Shown piece by piece: positions 1 through 7,246 of a DNA stretch of 12,516 nucleotides. The notes under the pieces were generated by a model. The model searched no databases and was not told the DNA's origin. It saw only the letters and a program-made list of their open reading frames with translations. The translations under genes were made by a program, and so were the position numbers. This DNA is from Bacillota bacterium (lineage in GTDB: Bacteria > Bacillota > Bacilli > Alicyclobacillales > Alicyclobacillaceae): the NCBI GenBank assembly GCA_021820805.1, contig JAKADF010000042.1:1-12516 (forward strand), in the 5' to 3' direction. How positions within the stretch are numbered: position 1 is the first letter of the stretch; each line of letters begins with the position of its first letter.

Positions 1-429
1 TGCAACACACGCACTAGCAAATATAACAAGTAAAATTGCTAGACCTGCAATATCTTCAGAACGATTAAATCCATACGAAAACCGCTTGGTTGCAGGCCGC
101 GCGCTTAGTGAAAACGCAAGCCATAAAGGAATAGAAGTAAGTGCATCAGCAAAATTATGAATCGCATCAGCCATAAGTGCTGTACTACTCGATACACCAA
201 CAATGATTGCTTGAATTGTCGCTGTTACAAACAGTCCAATGAGTGAGATCAACAGAACTTTAATAGCATCACGATTTTCAAGAATGCTCGAATCAATACC
301 GGAATGGTCATGATGATGACCATGGTGGTTGTGGTCGTGATGACTGTGGTCATGTCGGTCATGGTTGTGATGGTGACCGTTATGTTCATGTTCCCCACTT
401 TGGCCATTGTTTTCATGGACATGTCCCAT
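1..429 (-). CDS. Cation diffusion facilitator (CDF) metal efflux transporter, N-terminal part, runs off left edge
   Basis: Seen: 143 codons from an ATG at 429 to the window edge, with no stop. Residues 1-44 form a cytoplasmic tail with 19 histidines (blocks such as HHHNHD and HHGHHHDH). About residues 55-78 form a first membrane helix. ALMADAIHNFADAL (about 84-97) carries the HxxxD metal-site motif of the second CDF helix, followed by a third helix near the edge. Known: CDF proteins export divalent cations by proton antiport, and HxxxD is typical of Zn/Co/Ni/Cd types. The histidine tail resembles those of CzcD/ZitB/DmeF-like members and probably binds metal. The gene follows the csoR-like gene by 15 bases, and its ribosome site (GGGGG, 441-445) touches the csoR stop, so the two are very likely cotranscribed and translationally coupled. 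The exact metal cannot be read from sequence. Confidence 0.93.
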   Translation of the reverse strand, partial: MGHVHENNGQSGEHEHNGHHHNHDRHDHSHHDHNHHGHHHDHSGIDSSILENRDAIKVLLISLIGLFVTATIQAIIVGVSSSTALMADAIHNFADALTSIPLWLAFSLSARPATKRFSYGFNRSEDIAGLAILLVIFASACVA

Positions 430-444
430 TGTACGTTTTGCCCC

Positions 445-756
445 CTACCGAATGTAACGATCTAACGCATTTTGAAACTCGCTTAATATTTTTTCTTGAT
501 TTTCATGACCAATTGCAGATACAACGCATTCATTTAAATGATCTTTTAAAACAACCTTTGCAACACCGTCTAAAGCACGCTGCACTGCTGCAATCTGGAT
601 TAACAACTCTGGGCAATCACGCCCGGATTTTGCCATTTCCTTTATAGCGCGAACATGTCCTTCAATTCTTGCCAGACGATTAACAATCTGCTTCCGTTCC
701 TTGTGGGGATATTGCAATTCTTCTAAGCAAGGCTCTTCCAGCTTTGATTCTTTCAA
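445..756 (-). CDS. CsoR/RcnR-family metal-sensing transcriptional repressor
   Basis: A 103-residue all-helical DUF156 protein. RLARIEGHVRAIKEM (27-41) is the family's DNA-binding helix. The metal-ligand fingerprint is C48, H73 and C77, spaced 25 and 4 as in CsoR, and E93 aligns with the CsoR second-shell glutamate. The tyrosine that precedes the first cysteine in Mycobacterium CsoR is Asp47 here. The position of the RcnR/InrS N-terminal histidine holds Tyr16, with His18 close by. This Cys-His-Cys set points to Cu(I)-type CsoR chemistry, but the partner gene is a CDF exporter and not a copper ATPase, so Ni, Co or Zn remain possible. The start is TTG at 756, chosen because GGGGGAGG lies 5 bases upstream; there is no in-frame ATG nearby. 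It is first gene of a two-gene operon with the CDF gene and is probably autorepressed through the inverted repeat at 784-804. Confidence 0.93.
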   Translation of the reverse strand: MKESKLEEPCLEELQYPHKERKQIVNRLARIEGHVRAIKEMAKSGRDCPELLIQIAAVQRALDGVAKVVLKDHLNECVVSAIGHENQEKILSEFQNALDRYIR

Positions 757-780
757 GAATCCCTCCCCCTTTCCAGTTCC

Positions 781-809
781 ATCTTATCCCCCCAGGGGGG
801 ATAATTCAA
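781..809 (-). promoter_or_regulatory. Promoter of the csoR-CDF operon
   Basis: On the minus strand TTGAAT (804-809) is separated by exactly 17 bases from TAAGAT (781-786). The operator repeat occupies the spacer and the inner edges of both boxes. The predicted start site lies near 774, giving a leader of under 20 bases before the TTG start at 756. Confidence 0.7.
784..804. promoter_or_regulatory. CsoR-type operator, perfect 10-bp inverted repeat around one A
   Basis: Seen: TTATCCCCCC-A-GGGGGGATAA, ten perfectly complementary bases on each side of a single central A. Known: CsoR/RcnR-family operators are AT-flanked C-tract/G-tract inverted repeats, so this is a textbook member. Inference: it is the binding site of the adjacent csoR-like product and occludes RNA polymerase, because it fills the spacer of the csoR promoter. 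Confidence 0.88.
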
Positions 810-811
810 GA

Positions 812-859
812 GCTAATAAAACCTCCGTTACTGCATTTGAAAGCAGCTGTTTTCGGAGG
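812..859 (-). terminator. Probable rho-independent terminator downstream of the NAGPA-domain gene
   Basis: Read on the minus strand, CCTCCG (854-859) pairs with CGGAGG (822-827). An inner CTGC/GCAG stem (843-846 with 831-834) lies within, and TTTTATTAGC follows at 821-812. It lies about 100 bases after the stop of the gene ending at 963 and just before the csoR promoter, so it would insulate csoR from read-through. The stem has an internal bulge, so confidence is moderate. Confidence 0.5.
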
Positions 860-901
860 CAGAGTTTGGGGTTTTTGAATGTAACTCATCTCATCATTTA
901 T

Positions 902-925
902 GAATCAATATATATATATTGGTTC
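902..925. repeat. 24-bp near-perfect AT palindrome
   Basis: GAATCAATATAT and ATATATTGGTTC form a 24-base palindrome with a single non-Watson-Crick position (T opposite G). It sits in the gap between the NAGPA-domain gene and its probable terminator. No promoter boxes suggest which gene it could serve. It could be a protein site or simply a hairpin in the 3' untranslated region. Confidence 0.5.
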
Positions 926-962
926 AGGCCAGTTATGCATGTGTTTGTCGGAATAAGTCAAA

Positions 963-1910
963 CTATTTTACAACAAATGCAGTTGCAACGAGGCGCTCAC
1001 CTAACACGTCAGCAGGTGTATTCAGTAATTTTCCATTGTATATGAGGGTTGCAGAGGAACCTCCGTCCAAGTTTGCTGCTGTAATTGCACCATTTTCGAG
1101 CATTAAATTCTGTATGTCCTTATAGGTCGCCCCTAAATCATTGGGGCCTAGAACTTCACGTCCGCTTGTTACGACAAGCATCATAGTTCCATCCGCCTTT
1201 TGGCCAATGGCAACACGCGGCTGGTAACTGTAATCTACAGGAGCGACACCAACGCCGTTTTGCACCAAAATCGGACCAAACGATACCGCGTTATTTACAT
1301 GAAGCTGCATAAGCTGGTCTTTACTATAGACGCCGCAGACCAATTGACCGTATTCAGTAATACCAACAATTGGCGATGTAGGACTGTAAGCCAAATATTT
1401 TCCGTCAACTATCGTAGTGCCCATCGGGATCCCGCCCGTTCCACGCCAGCCCGCGTCATTAAAAGCTCCGCCGTTAACACCTAATATTGCCTTTGAGTCC
1501 TTAACAAGCTGTTCAACAGTTTCACCTTTTACGCCGATATACTTTGTCGCTGCAACATGAACACGTTTTGGATCTGTTATAAAAACAATCTGTGCTTTAA
1601 ATGTTTTATATTGAACTGTTTTAATCTCGGGTGGAGAGTTGTCCTCAATACTACTAAAATCCCGCGTAGGCTTAGTTGAAGCAACACCTGTCGATTTTGT
1701 CCAATCTACACTGTGTTTTTTAATTTCCGCTTCTGACAATGTATAGAGTGATAATGGTCGAAGCAGATATGCATGTCTTGTAGTAGCAAGTGTGTCTATC
1801 ACAAACGAACGCACAGCCGGCCACGGACCGTGAAATAAAAAAAGCGATGTAGATACATATAGGTATGCAGTTCCAAGAGCCGTGTAAAATAGAATTTTTG
1901 CTTTCTTCAT
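963..1910 (-). CDS. Membrane-anchored phosphodiester glycosidase family protein (NAGPA domain)
   Basis: A 315-residue protein. Residues 4-26 are a hydrophobic segment after KK, so it is a signal anchor or signal peptide and the rest lies outside the cell. The NAGPA domain covers about 100-315, shown by LGVNGGAF (143-150), PRVAIGQKADGT (231-242) and ANLDGGSSATLIYNGKLLN (279-297) near the end. Known: this domain occurs in the human enzyme that uncovers mannose-6-phosphate and in bacterial exopolysaccharide or wall-associated proteins; the bacterial substrate is usually unknown. The ATG at 1910 is preferred over the in-frame GTG at 1922, because AAGGTG (about 1922-1927) would overlap that GTG, whereas it is 11 bases from the ATG. 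It stands alone between two terminators. I see no convincing promoter; a TATACT lies upstream without a good -35 box. Confidence 0.88.
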   Translation of the reverse strand: MKKAKILFYTALGTAYLYVSTSLFLFHGPWPAVRSFVIDTLATTRHAYLLRPLSLYTLSEAEIKKHSVDWTKSTGVASTKPTRDFSSIEDNSPPEIKTVQYKTFKAQIVFITDPKRVHVAATKYIGVKGETVEQLVKDSKAILGVNGGAFNDAGWRGTGGIPMGTTIVDGKYLAYSPTSPIVGITEYGQLVCGVYSKDQLMQLHVNNAVSFGPILVQNGVGVAPVDYSYQPRVAIGQKADGTMMLVVTSGREVLGPNDLGATYKDIQNLMLENGAITAANLDGGSSATLIYNGKLLNTPADVLGERLVATAFVVK

Positions 1911-2070
1911 AAGATAGAACACACCTTATATTAGAAATCTAGTGACATGAAGATAGTATAAACTAATATTGGGTTACCTTGCGAATCAGAGCCATGCGTG
2001 ATAAAAGGGGCGTCCCATATCCAAAAGCCCATTCAAGCAAACTTTGCCTGACTTATTGTCCACTCTGGAT

Positions 2071-2104
2071 AAAACAGGTGTGATCTAATCATCACACCTG
2101 TTTT
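2071..2104. terminator. Rho-independent terminator, perfect 14-bp stem
   Basis: AAAACAGGTGTGAT (2071-2084) pairs perfectly with ATCACACCTGTTTT (2091-2104) across a six-base loop, with a T-run on the exit side of both strands. It lies 60 bases beyond the stop of the aldo/keto reductase that ends at 2164, so minus-strand termination of that gene is its likely role. No plus-strand gene arrives from the left. Confidence 0.88.
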
Positions 2105-2163
2105 AATTCTTAACTTCTATTTAATTAGGATTTTTCTGCCGCTTTGCTTTTTAACTTAGCCGT

Positions 2164-3117
2164 CTAGTTTAAAACTTCATCAATTTTGTCTAATAATTCC
2201 TTACTCAAGGAAACACCAGAAGCTTTTACATTTTCAGTGACCTGTTCAGGACGTGTTGCTCCTACGAGGGCACTGCTTACGCTCGATTTGCGCAAAACCC
2301 AAGCGAGTGCAAGTTGTGCCAGCGACAAATCGAGTTCATTCGCTACTTTCTCCAATCGCTCAACTTTTGTGAGCGTTTCATCGTTCAAATATCTTTGCAT
2401 GGATTTTGAAATCTTATCATTATCTGCACGAGAACCCTTTGGAACAGCATTGTCTTTTTTATATTTCCCAGTAAGTACACCTTGCGCTAGCGGCGACCAA
2501 ACAACCTGGCCGATTCCAGCATCATCGCAAATTGGCATGACTGCACTTTCAATTTTCCGCTGCAACATATTATATTCCGGCTGGCTGGCTGCAAACTTAT
2601 GTAAGTTCAGCTCTTTTTGCAAATGGATGCCTGCCGAGATGCGGTCTGCTGACCATTCACTAAACCCGACATATAAAACCTTGCCTTGTGTGACGAGGTC
2701 ATCGAGTGCACGGAGTGTCTCTTCCAAATCGGTTTCTGGGTCGTACCTGTGGCAATAGAAAATATCGACATAATCTGTCTTTAATGCCTTTAAACTTTTT
2801 TCAATCTGATTGAAAATATGTTTGCGGCTCAGACCACGGTCATTGACACCTTTCCCGACTGGCCAGAACGCTTTTGTTGTGAGCACGTAACTGTCGCGGT
2901 GATAAGGCTCTAATGCTTCGCCAAGCACCTCTTCAGCGGCATGCGGTGTTGCACCGTAAATATTCGCGCAATCGAAGTGATTAATGCCTTGTTCATACGC
3001 TTCCTTTACACATTTTAGTGCACTTTCTCTTTCCGTTGCAGTTCCGTATGTCAGCCAACTGCCTAAAGCAATCTCAGAGACTTTTACACCGCTTTTTCCT
3101 AATCTGCGATACTCCAT
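2164..3117 (-). CDS. Aldo/keto reductase (Kv-beta/YghZ-like)
   Basis: A 317-residue (beta/alpha)8-barrel NADPH-dependent carbonyl reductase. The catalytic tetrad is visible: D49 (HFDCANIYG), Y54, K82 (LTTKAF) and H123 (DIFYCHRYDP). SPLAQGVLTGKY in the middle and VGATRPEQVTENVKA near the end are the usual cofactor-loop segments. FDCANIYG and YSHR-like motifs place it close to the potassium-channel beta-subunit/YghZ branch, whose members reduce aldehydes such as methylglyoxal; the true substrate is unknown. The start at 3117 is chosen because GGAGGTG sits 6 bases upstream; a longer reading from 3162 adds 15 residues absent from relatives and has no ribosome site. It has its own promoter (3168-3196) and terminator (2071-2104), although the aminopeptidase gene 97 bases upstream has no terminator and could read through. 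Confidence 0.93.
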   Translation of the reverse strand: MEYRRLGKSGVKVSEIALGSWLTYGTATERESALKCVKEAYEQGINHFDCANIYGATPHAAEEVLGEALEPYHRDSYVLTTKAFWPVGKGVNDRGLSRKHIFNQIEKSLKALKTDYVDIFYCHRYDPETDLEETLRALDDLVTQGKVLYVGFSEWSADRISAGIHLQKELNLHKFAASQPEYNMLQRKIESAVMPICDDAGIGQVVWSPLAQGVLTGKYKKDNAVPKGSRADNDKISKSMQRYLNDETLTKVERLEKVANELDLSLAQLALAWVLRKSSVSSALVGATRPEQVTENVKASGVSLSKELLDKIDEVLN

Positions 3118-3122
3118 CAAAA

Positions 3123-3129
3123 CACCTCC
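3123..3129 (-). promoter_or_regulatory. Ribosome binding site that fixes the start at 3117
   Basis: GGAGGTG on the minus strand, a near-complete Shine-Dalgarno match, ends five to six bases before the ATG at 3117 and lies inside the longer in-frame reading that would begin at 3162. Confidence 0.8.
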
Positions 3130-3167
3130 GCCAAAAATATTTTCATGATAGAAAGGCATCAACTTTT

Positions 3168-3196
3168 ATTGTACTGATGTGTCTTATACCAATCAA
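3168..3196 (-). promoter_or_regulatory. Predicted SigA promoter of the Kv-beta-like aldo/keto reductase
   Basis: Minus strand: TTGATT (3191-3196), 17-base spacer, TACAAT (3168-3173). This gives four of six and five of six consensus matches at ideal spacing, with a predicted start about 45 bases before the ATG at 3117. Confidence 0.6.
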
Positions 3197-3214
3197 CCAG
3201 AATTCTCTTAATTC

Positions 3215-4459
3215 TTATACAGATTCAGCCCATTTACCGTTCCGGAAAATCGGAACAGTTTTCCCGTCTTGTGTTTCTGCATCGATGTTCATTTGTGCAG
3301 ACCCAATCATAAAGTCAACATGCTTAAGGCTGCTATTCAGCCCATGTTGTTCCCATTCATCATGACTGAGATCCCTGCCGCCTTCTATCAGCGGATATGC
3401 TTTGCCGATAGCAAGATGGCACGACGCATTTTCATCAAACAGCGTGTTGTAGAATAGGCGTCCCATTTGAGCAATCGGAGAGTCAACCGGAACAAGTGCT
3501 ACTTCACCGAGGTAGTGGCTTCCCTCATCTGTCTCAATAATGCCCCTTAGCGCATCTTGTCCTGACTTTGCAGAGTACTCCACAATTCGGCCGTTTTCGA
3601 ACCGCAGCTTAATGCCATCAATCAGCGCGCCATTATGGTTAAGAGGCATTGTGCTTGAAACAGTACCATTCACACCTGTCTTCAATGGGACGGAATACAC
3701 TTCTTCTGTTGGTATGTTCGCAACAAAGGATACCCCTTGCGGTGTTTCTTGGGAAGCAGCCTGGAAGAAATGGCCCTTCGGCATTTCAACAGTTAAGTCT
3801 GTACCAGGGGCAACATAGTGAAGCTTCCTGATACCAAGTTTATTAATCCAAGCACTCCGCTTTTTGAGGTTTTTCAAGTGCTCTTCCCAAGCTTGTACCG
3901 GATTTGGACCATCAGCGCGTGAACATGCAAGAATGCCCTTCCACAATGCTTCAAACCGCTCTTCTTTAGGCAACTCAGGATAGACCTTATCCGCCCAGGC
4001 TTGTGTCGGCGCGGACAGCAGTGCCCAACTGTAGTCCCCATTCGTTCGATGGTCATTAAACGGTCTGAATACTGCTGCAACCAAGTTGTTCGCTTTTGCG
4101 ACCCGTTCCGGGTCAACGCCGTTGTATAAATCGGGATCCGTTGCAGGAATAGCCAAATAAGCTGCGCCCTCAAGAGCCAGCTTTTCAACCCATTCGACCT
4201 GCCATTTTGCGCGTGCTTCTAATGTTTCAAGCGATCCGCGCTTCACAGTTTCCCGCAGCCACCATTCGTCACCCCAGTCAACCTGGACAAACTTTGCACC
4301 TACATCGTAACCTGCTTGAATGAGCATTCTTGCAAAATCAAAATGCTCTGGCAAAACCTGACGGATACCATATCCAATCACAAGATTTTGACCTGGTTGA
4401 AGGTTCAAACCAACCTTAATCGCAAGTTCTGCGTATTTTTTTAATTGTTCTTCCAACAA
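3215..4459 (-). CDS. M29-family metallo-aminopeptidase
   Basis: A 414-residue cytoplasmic enzyme that removes N-terminal amino acids from peptides using a two-metal centre. KYAELAIKVGLNLQPGQNLVI (9-28) is the typical family opening. The C-terminal half holds the metal ligands: FVANIPTEEVYSVP (E253), HYLGEVALV (E319), H348 in SCHLAIGKAYP with Y355, and KHVDFMIG (H380, D382). The family's usual length is about 410, so the gene is complete. The start is probably TTG at 4459: AAGGGAG (4468-4474) is 8 bases from it but directly abuts the GTG at 4468, which leaves no room for a ribosome to start there. The difference is three residues. An extended -10 promoter lies about 60 bases upstream. No terminator is visible before the downstream aldo/keto reductase, so partial cotranscription is possible. 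Confidence 0.95.
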   Translation of the reverse strand: MLEEQLKKYAELAIKVGLNLQPGQNLVIGYGIRQVLPEHFDFARMLIQAGYDVGAKFVQVDWGDEWWLRETVKRGSLETLEARAKWQVEWVEKLALEGAAYLAIPATDPDLYNGVDPERVAKANNLVAAVFRPFNDHRTNGDYSWALLSAPTQAWADKVYPELPKEERFEALWKGILACSRADGPNPVQAWEEHLKNLKKRSAWINKLGIRKLHYVAPGTDLTVEMPKGHFFQAASQETPQGVSFVANIPTEEVYSVPLKTGVNGTVSSTMPLNHNGALIDGIKLRFENGRIVEYSAKSGQDALRGIIETDEGSHYLGEVALVPVDSPIAQMGRLFYNTLFDENASCHLAIGKAYPLIEGGRDLSHDEWEQHGLNSSLKHVDFMIGSAQMNIDAETQDGKTVPIFRNGKWAESV

Positions 4460-4467
4460 GTTGTTCA

Positions 4468-4474
4468 CTCCCTT
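4468..4474 (-). promoter_or_regulatory. Ribosome binding site supporting a TTG start at 4459
   Basis: AAGGGAG on the minus strand touches the GTG at 4468 but lies 8 bases before TTG 4459, the preferred spacing. A second TTG follows at 4456 and cannot be fully excluded. Confidence 0.55.
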
Positions 4475-4526
4475 GCGTATGTAAACAGTTTGGAACGATT
4501 ATGTATAGAACCCATTTTCTTTTCAA

Positions 4527-4535
4527 ATTATACCA
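4527..4535 (-). promoter_or_regulatory. Extended -10 promoter of the M29 aminopeptidase
   Basis: Minus strand TGGTATAAT: a perfect TATAAT (4527-4532) preceded by the TGN extension. The -35 region at 17 bases (TTCTTC) is poor, as is common when the TGN element is present. Confidence 0.6.
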
Positions 4536-4657
4536 CATCGCTTTTTTTCGAAGAATCCATTACGTACCATACATATATTTTGCAACATTATGCTCATTTG
4601 TACCGTCGAATAAGATAATCGGCTTTTATATTGACTTAATAAAGGGGGCTAAACCTC

Positions 4658-5587
4658 ATGAAAAAGTGGAATCATCTCTTTATAAGCACAAGTGTACTTA
4701 TGCTTTCCATCACAACTCTTGCAGGGTGCAGCAATGCAACCACAGAAAATCAAGTAGGGAATACAAGTCAAACAACTTCCGAAACATCAAACACTGCGTC
4801 CATTGGTTCGAACAATACCAGCTCACAACCAGGCAATGACACCAGTAATTTGGCAAATACAACCGGTTCAAACACGGAAGTGCAAACAGGTGGTACTACT
4901 TCTTCCTTACAAACCCAGAAGCCATCTTCCCCATTCCCGGCTATCATTCAAATGGCTATGAACCATTTATCATCTAGTGTTCGAAATGACGCATGGGCGC
5001 CAACAATTTTCCCGGCAGCTGCAGACGGATCAACAGCATTATTTTATAAAACCAGAGAGTCTACGATTCCGCCAATGGATATGCCTGAATTTGTATCTAC
5101 TTACGAGGTCAATTTATCGTCAAGTACGCATCAAATTGCCCAATTTAGCGGCACGCATTATGATTCTGCTTCTAAGGCAGATGCAGGTTTGAACTTTATG
5201 GGGGATGTTTCTGTACCGGAAGGACCTGTGTCAACGATTCAACTTGAGAGCGGTCATACAGGGCAGTTTTCCGCAGCCAAATCTGACGGTGCTTCCATGA
5301 TCTATTGGACAGAAGGCAGGTGGCAAATCCGTGTTGCAAATAACGGCAATACAAGCGTGCCAACTAAATACGCTAACAATGTCGTAAACTATTTGGATGC
5401 TCACTTTATGCCGGTTCCCCATGACAAAGGCACTATTATTGTCAATCTAAAAGGTTCCATTATTGAAACTGCCGTAACATGGACAGAAGGACCCGACTTA
5501 TACACCGTTCAAACAAATGAATATTGTAAAAACCCAATCCAAACGGCACTCGCAATGGCAATTGCAATGGAACCATTTAAATATTGA
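4658..5587 (+). CDS. Secreted lipoprotein of unknown function
   Basis: A 309-residue protein I do not recognise. Residues 1-23 form a lipoprotein signal (KK, hydrophobic core, lipobox LAGC) and C24 would be lipidated and anchored on the outer face of the membrane. Residues 25-92 are a low-complexity linker of Ser, Thr, Asn, Gln and Gly. Residues 93-309 look globular, with aromatic and Gly-rich strands. Two similar segments stand out: MIYWTEGRWQIRV (214-226) and AVTWTEGPDLYTV (272-284), each followed by a helix-like stretch, suggesting a repeated subdomain. The W-x-x-G strand pattern recalls anti-sigma-associated DUF4367-type domains, but only weakly. AAAGGGGG (4641-4648) precedes the ATG by 9 bases. 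It is divergent from the aminopeptidase and has no visible terminator; its stop codon is inside the next promoter. I saw no convincing promoter for it. Confidence 0.85.
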   Translation: MKKWNHLFISTSVLMLSITTLAGCSNATTENQVGNTSQTTSETSNTASIGSNNTSSQPGNDTSNLANTTGSNTEVQTGGTTSSLQTQKPSSPFPAIIQMAMNHLSSSVRNDAWAPTIFPAAADGSTALFYKTRESTIPPMDMPEFVSTYEVNLSSSTHQIAQFSGTHYDSASKADAGLNFMGDVSVPEGPVSTIQLESGHTGQFSAAKSDGASMIYWTEGRWQIRVANNGNTSVPTKYANNVVNYLDAHFMPVPHDKGTIIVNLKGSIIETAVTWTEGPDLYTVQTNEYCKNPIQTALAMAIAMEPFKY

Positions 5588-5612
5588 CACTATTTTGTTC
5601 AAATGCTATATT
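5584..5612 (+). promoter_or_regulatory. Strong SigA promoter of the S-box/metY transcript
   Basis: TTGACA (5584-5589, perfect), 17-base spacer, TATATT (5607-5612, five of six), with a TG extension at 5604-5605. The -35 box contains the TGA stop codon of the lipoprotein gene. The predicted start is near 5619, leaving about 45 leader bases before the riboswitch. Confidence 0.85.
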
Positions 5613-5663
5613 ACTGACAACTTGATAAGGCAGACTCGTGAGTAAAATTCAATAGCTTCTCAA

Positions 5664-5778
5664 CTCTTATCCAGAGCGGCGGAGGGACTGGCCCGATGAA
5701 GCCCGGCAACCACCTTTGATTCATAAAGGAGAGGTGCCAATTCCTGCAGGATTTTTGATTCTTCCTGAAAGATAAGAG
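5664..5778 (+). ncRNA. SAM-I (S-box) riboswitch aptamer
   Basis: P1 is CTCTTATC (5664-5671) with GATAAGAG (5771-5778), eight perfect pairs. The conserved core between them includes GGAGGGACTGGCCCGATGAA and GCCCGGCAACC, the S-box kink-turn and ligand-pocket signature, followed by AGGTGCCAATTCCTGCAGG and a final CTTCCTGAAAG arm. Known: S-adenosylmethionine binding stabilises P1. The 3' strand of P1 overlaps an antiterminator (5776-5785, pairing with 5808-5817), so high SAM releases the terminator and switches metY off. Confidence 0.97.
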
Positions 5779-5805
5779 GAGTAGTCAGATGGTATAGGTA
5801 TCATC

Positions 5806-5832
5806 AAACCACTCCTCCCGAGTGGTTTTTTT
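5806..5832 (+). terminator. Riboswitch-controlled terminator in front of metY
   Basis: AAACCACTC (5806-5814) pairs with GAGTGGTTT (5820-5828) across a five-base loop and is followed by a run of seven T (5826-5832). GAGGAGTAGT (5776-5785) can pair at nine of ten positions with ACCACTCCTC (5808-5817), forming the competing antiterminator when SAM is low. Confidence 0.95.
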
Positions 5833-5873
5833 AGTTCTGAAGCTAATCATTTATAGCAGGGAGAGTTGTCTAA

Positions 5874-7172
<1,299 letters not shown>

Positions 7173-7182
7173 AAAACTGCAC

Positions 7183-7224
7183 AAAAAAGACCGCTGCCAA
7201 TGATTATGGCATGCGGTCTTTTTT
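7183..7224. terminator. Bidirectional terminator between metY and the convergent permease
   Basis: GACCGC-TGCCA (7189-7199) pairs with TGGCA-T-GCGGTC (7207-7218) with one bulged T. Six A flank it on the left and six T on the right, so each strand ends in a U-run. It serves metY from the left and the permease gene (ending at 7247) from the right. Confidence 0.93.
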
Positions 7225-7246
7225 GCATCGCTTCTTTAATAATACC

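Noticed and set aside
297..429. Tandem trinucleotide-like tract (CAT/GAC pattern) as a possible CRISPR or microsatellite
   Set aside because: There are no unit repeats with spacers. The pattern is explained by the histidine-rich coding sequence of the CDF protein.
701..1045. 114-codon plus-strand open frame across the csoR operator region
   Set aside because: It runs through the csoR start, the operator, a terminator and the end of the NAGPA gene, with low-complexity residues and no motifs.
2186..2758. 190-codon plus-strand open frame
   Set aside because: It is antisense to the aldo/keto reductase with the full catalytic tetrad, has no family motifs and no ribosome site.
4501..4839. 112-codon plus-strand open frame before the lipoprotein
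   Set aside because: It covers the divergent promoter region and overlaps the lipoprotein signal peptide in another frame. Only the lipoprotein has a Shine-Dalgarno site and a lipobox.
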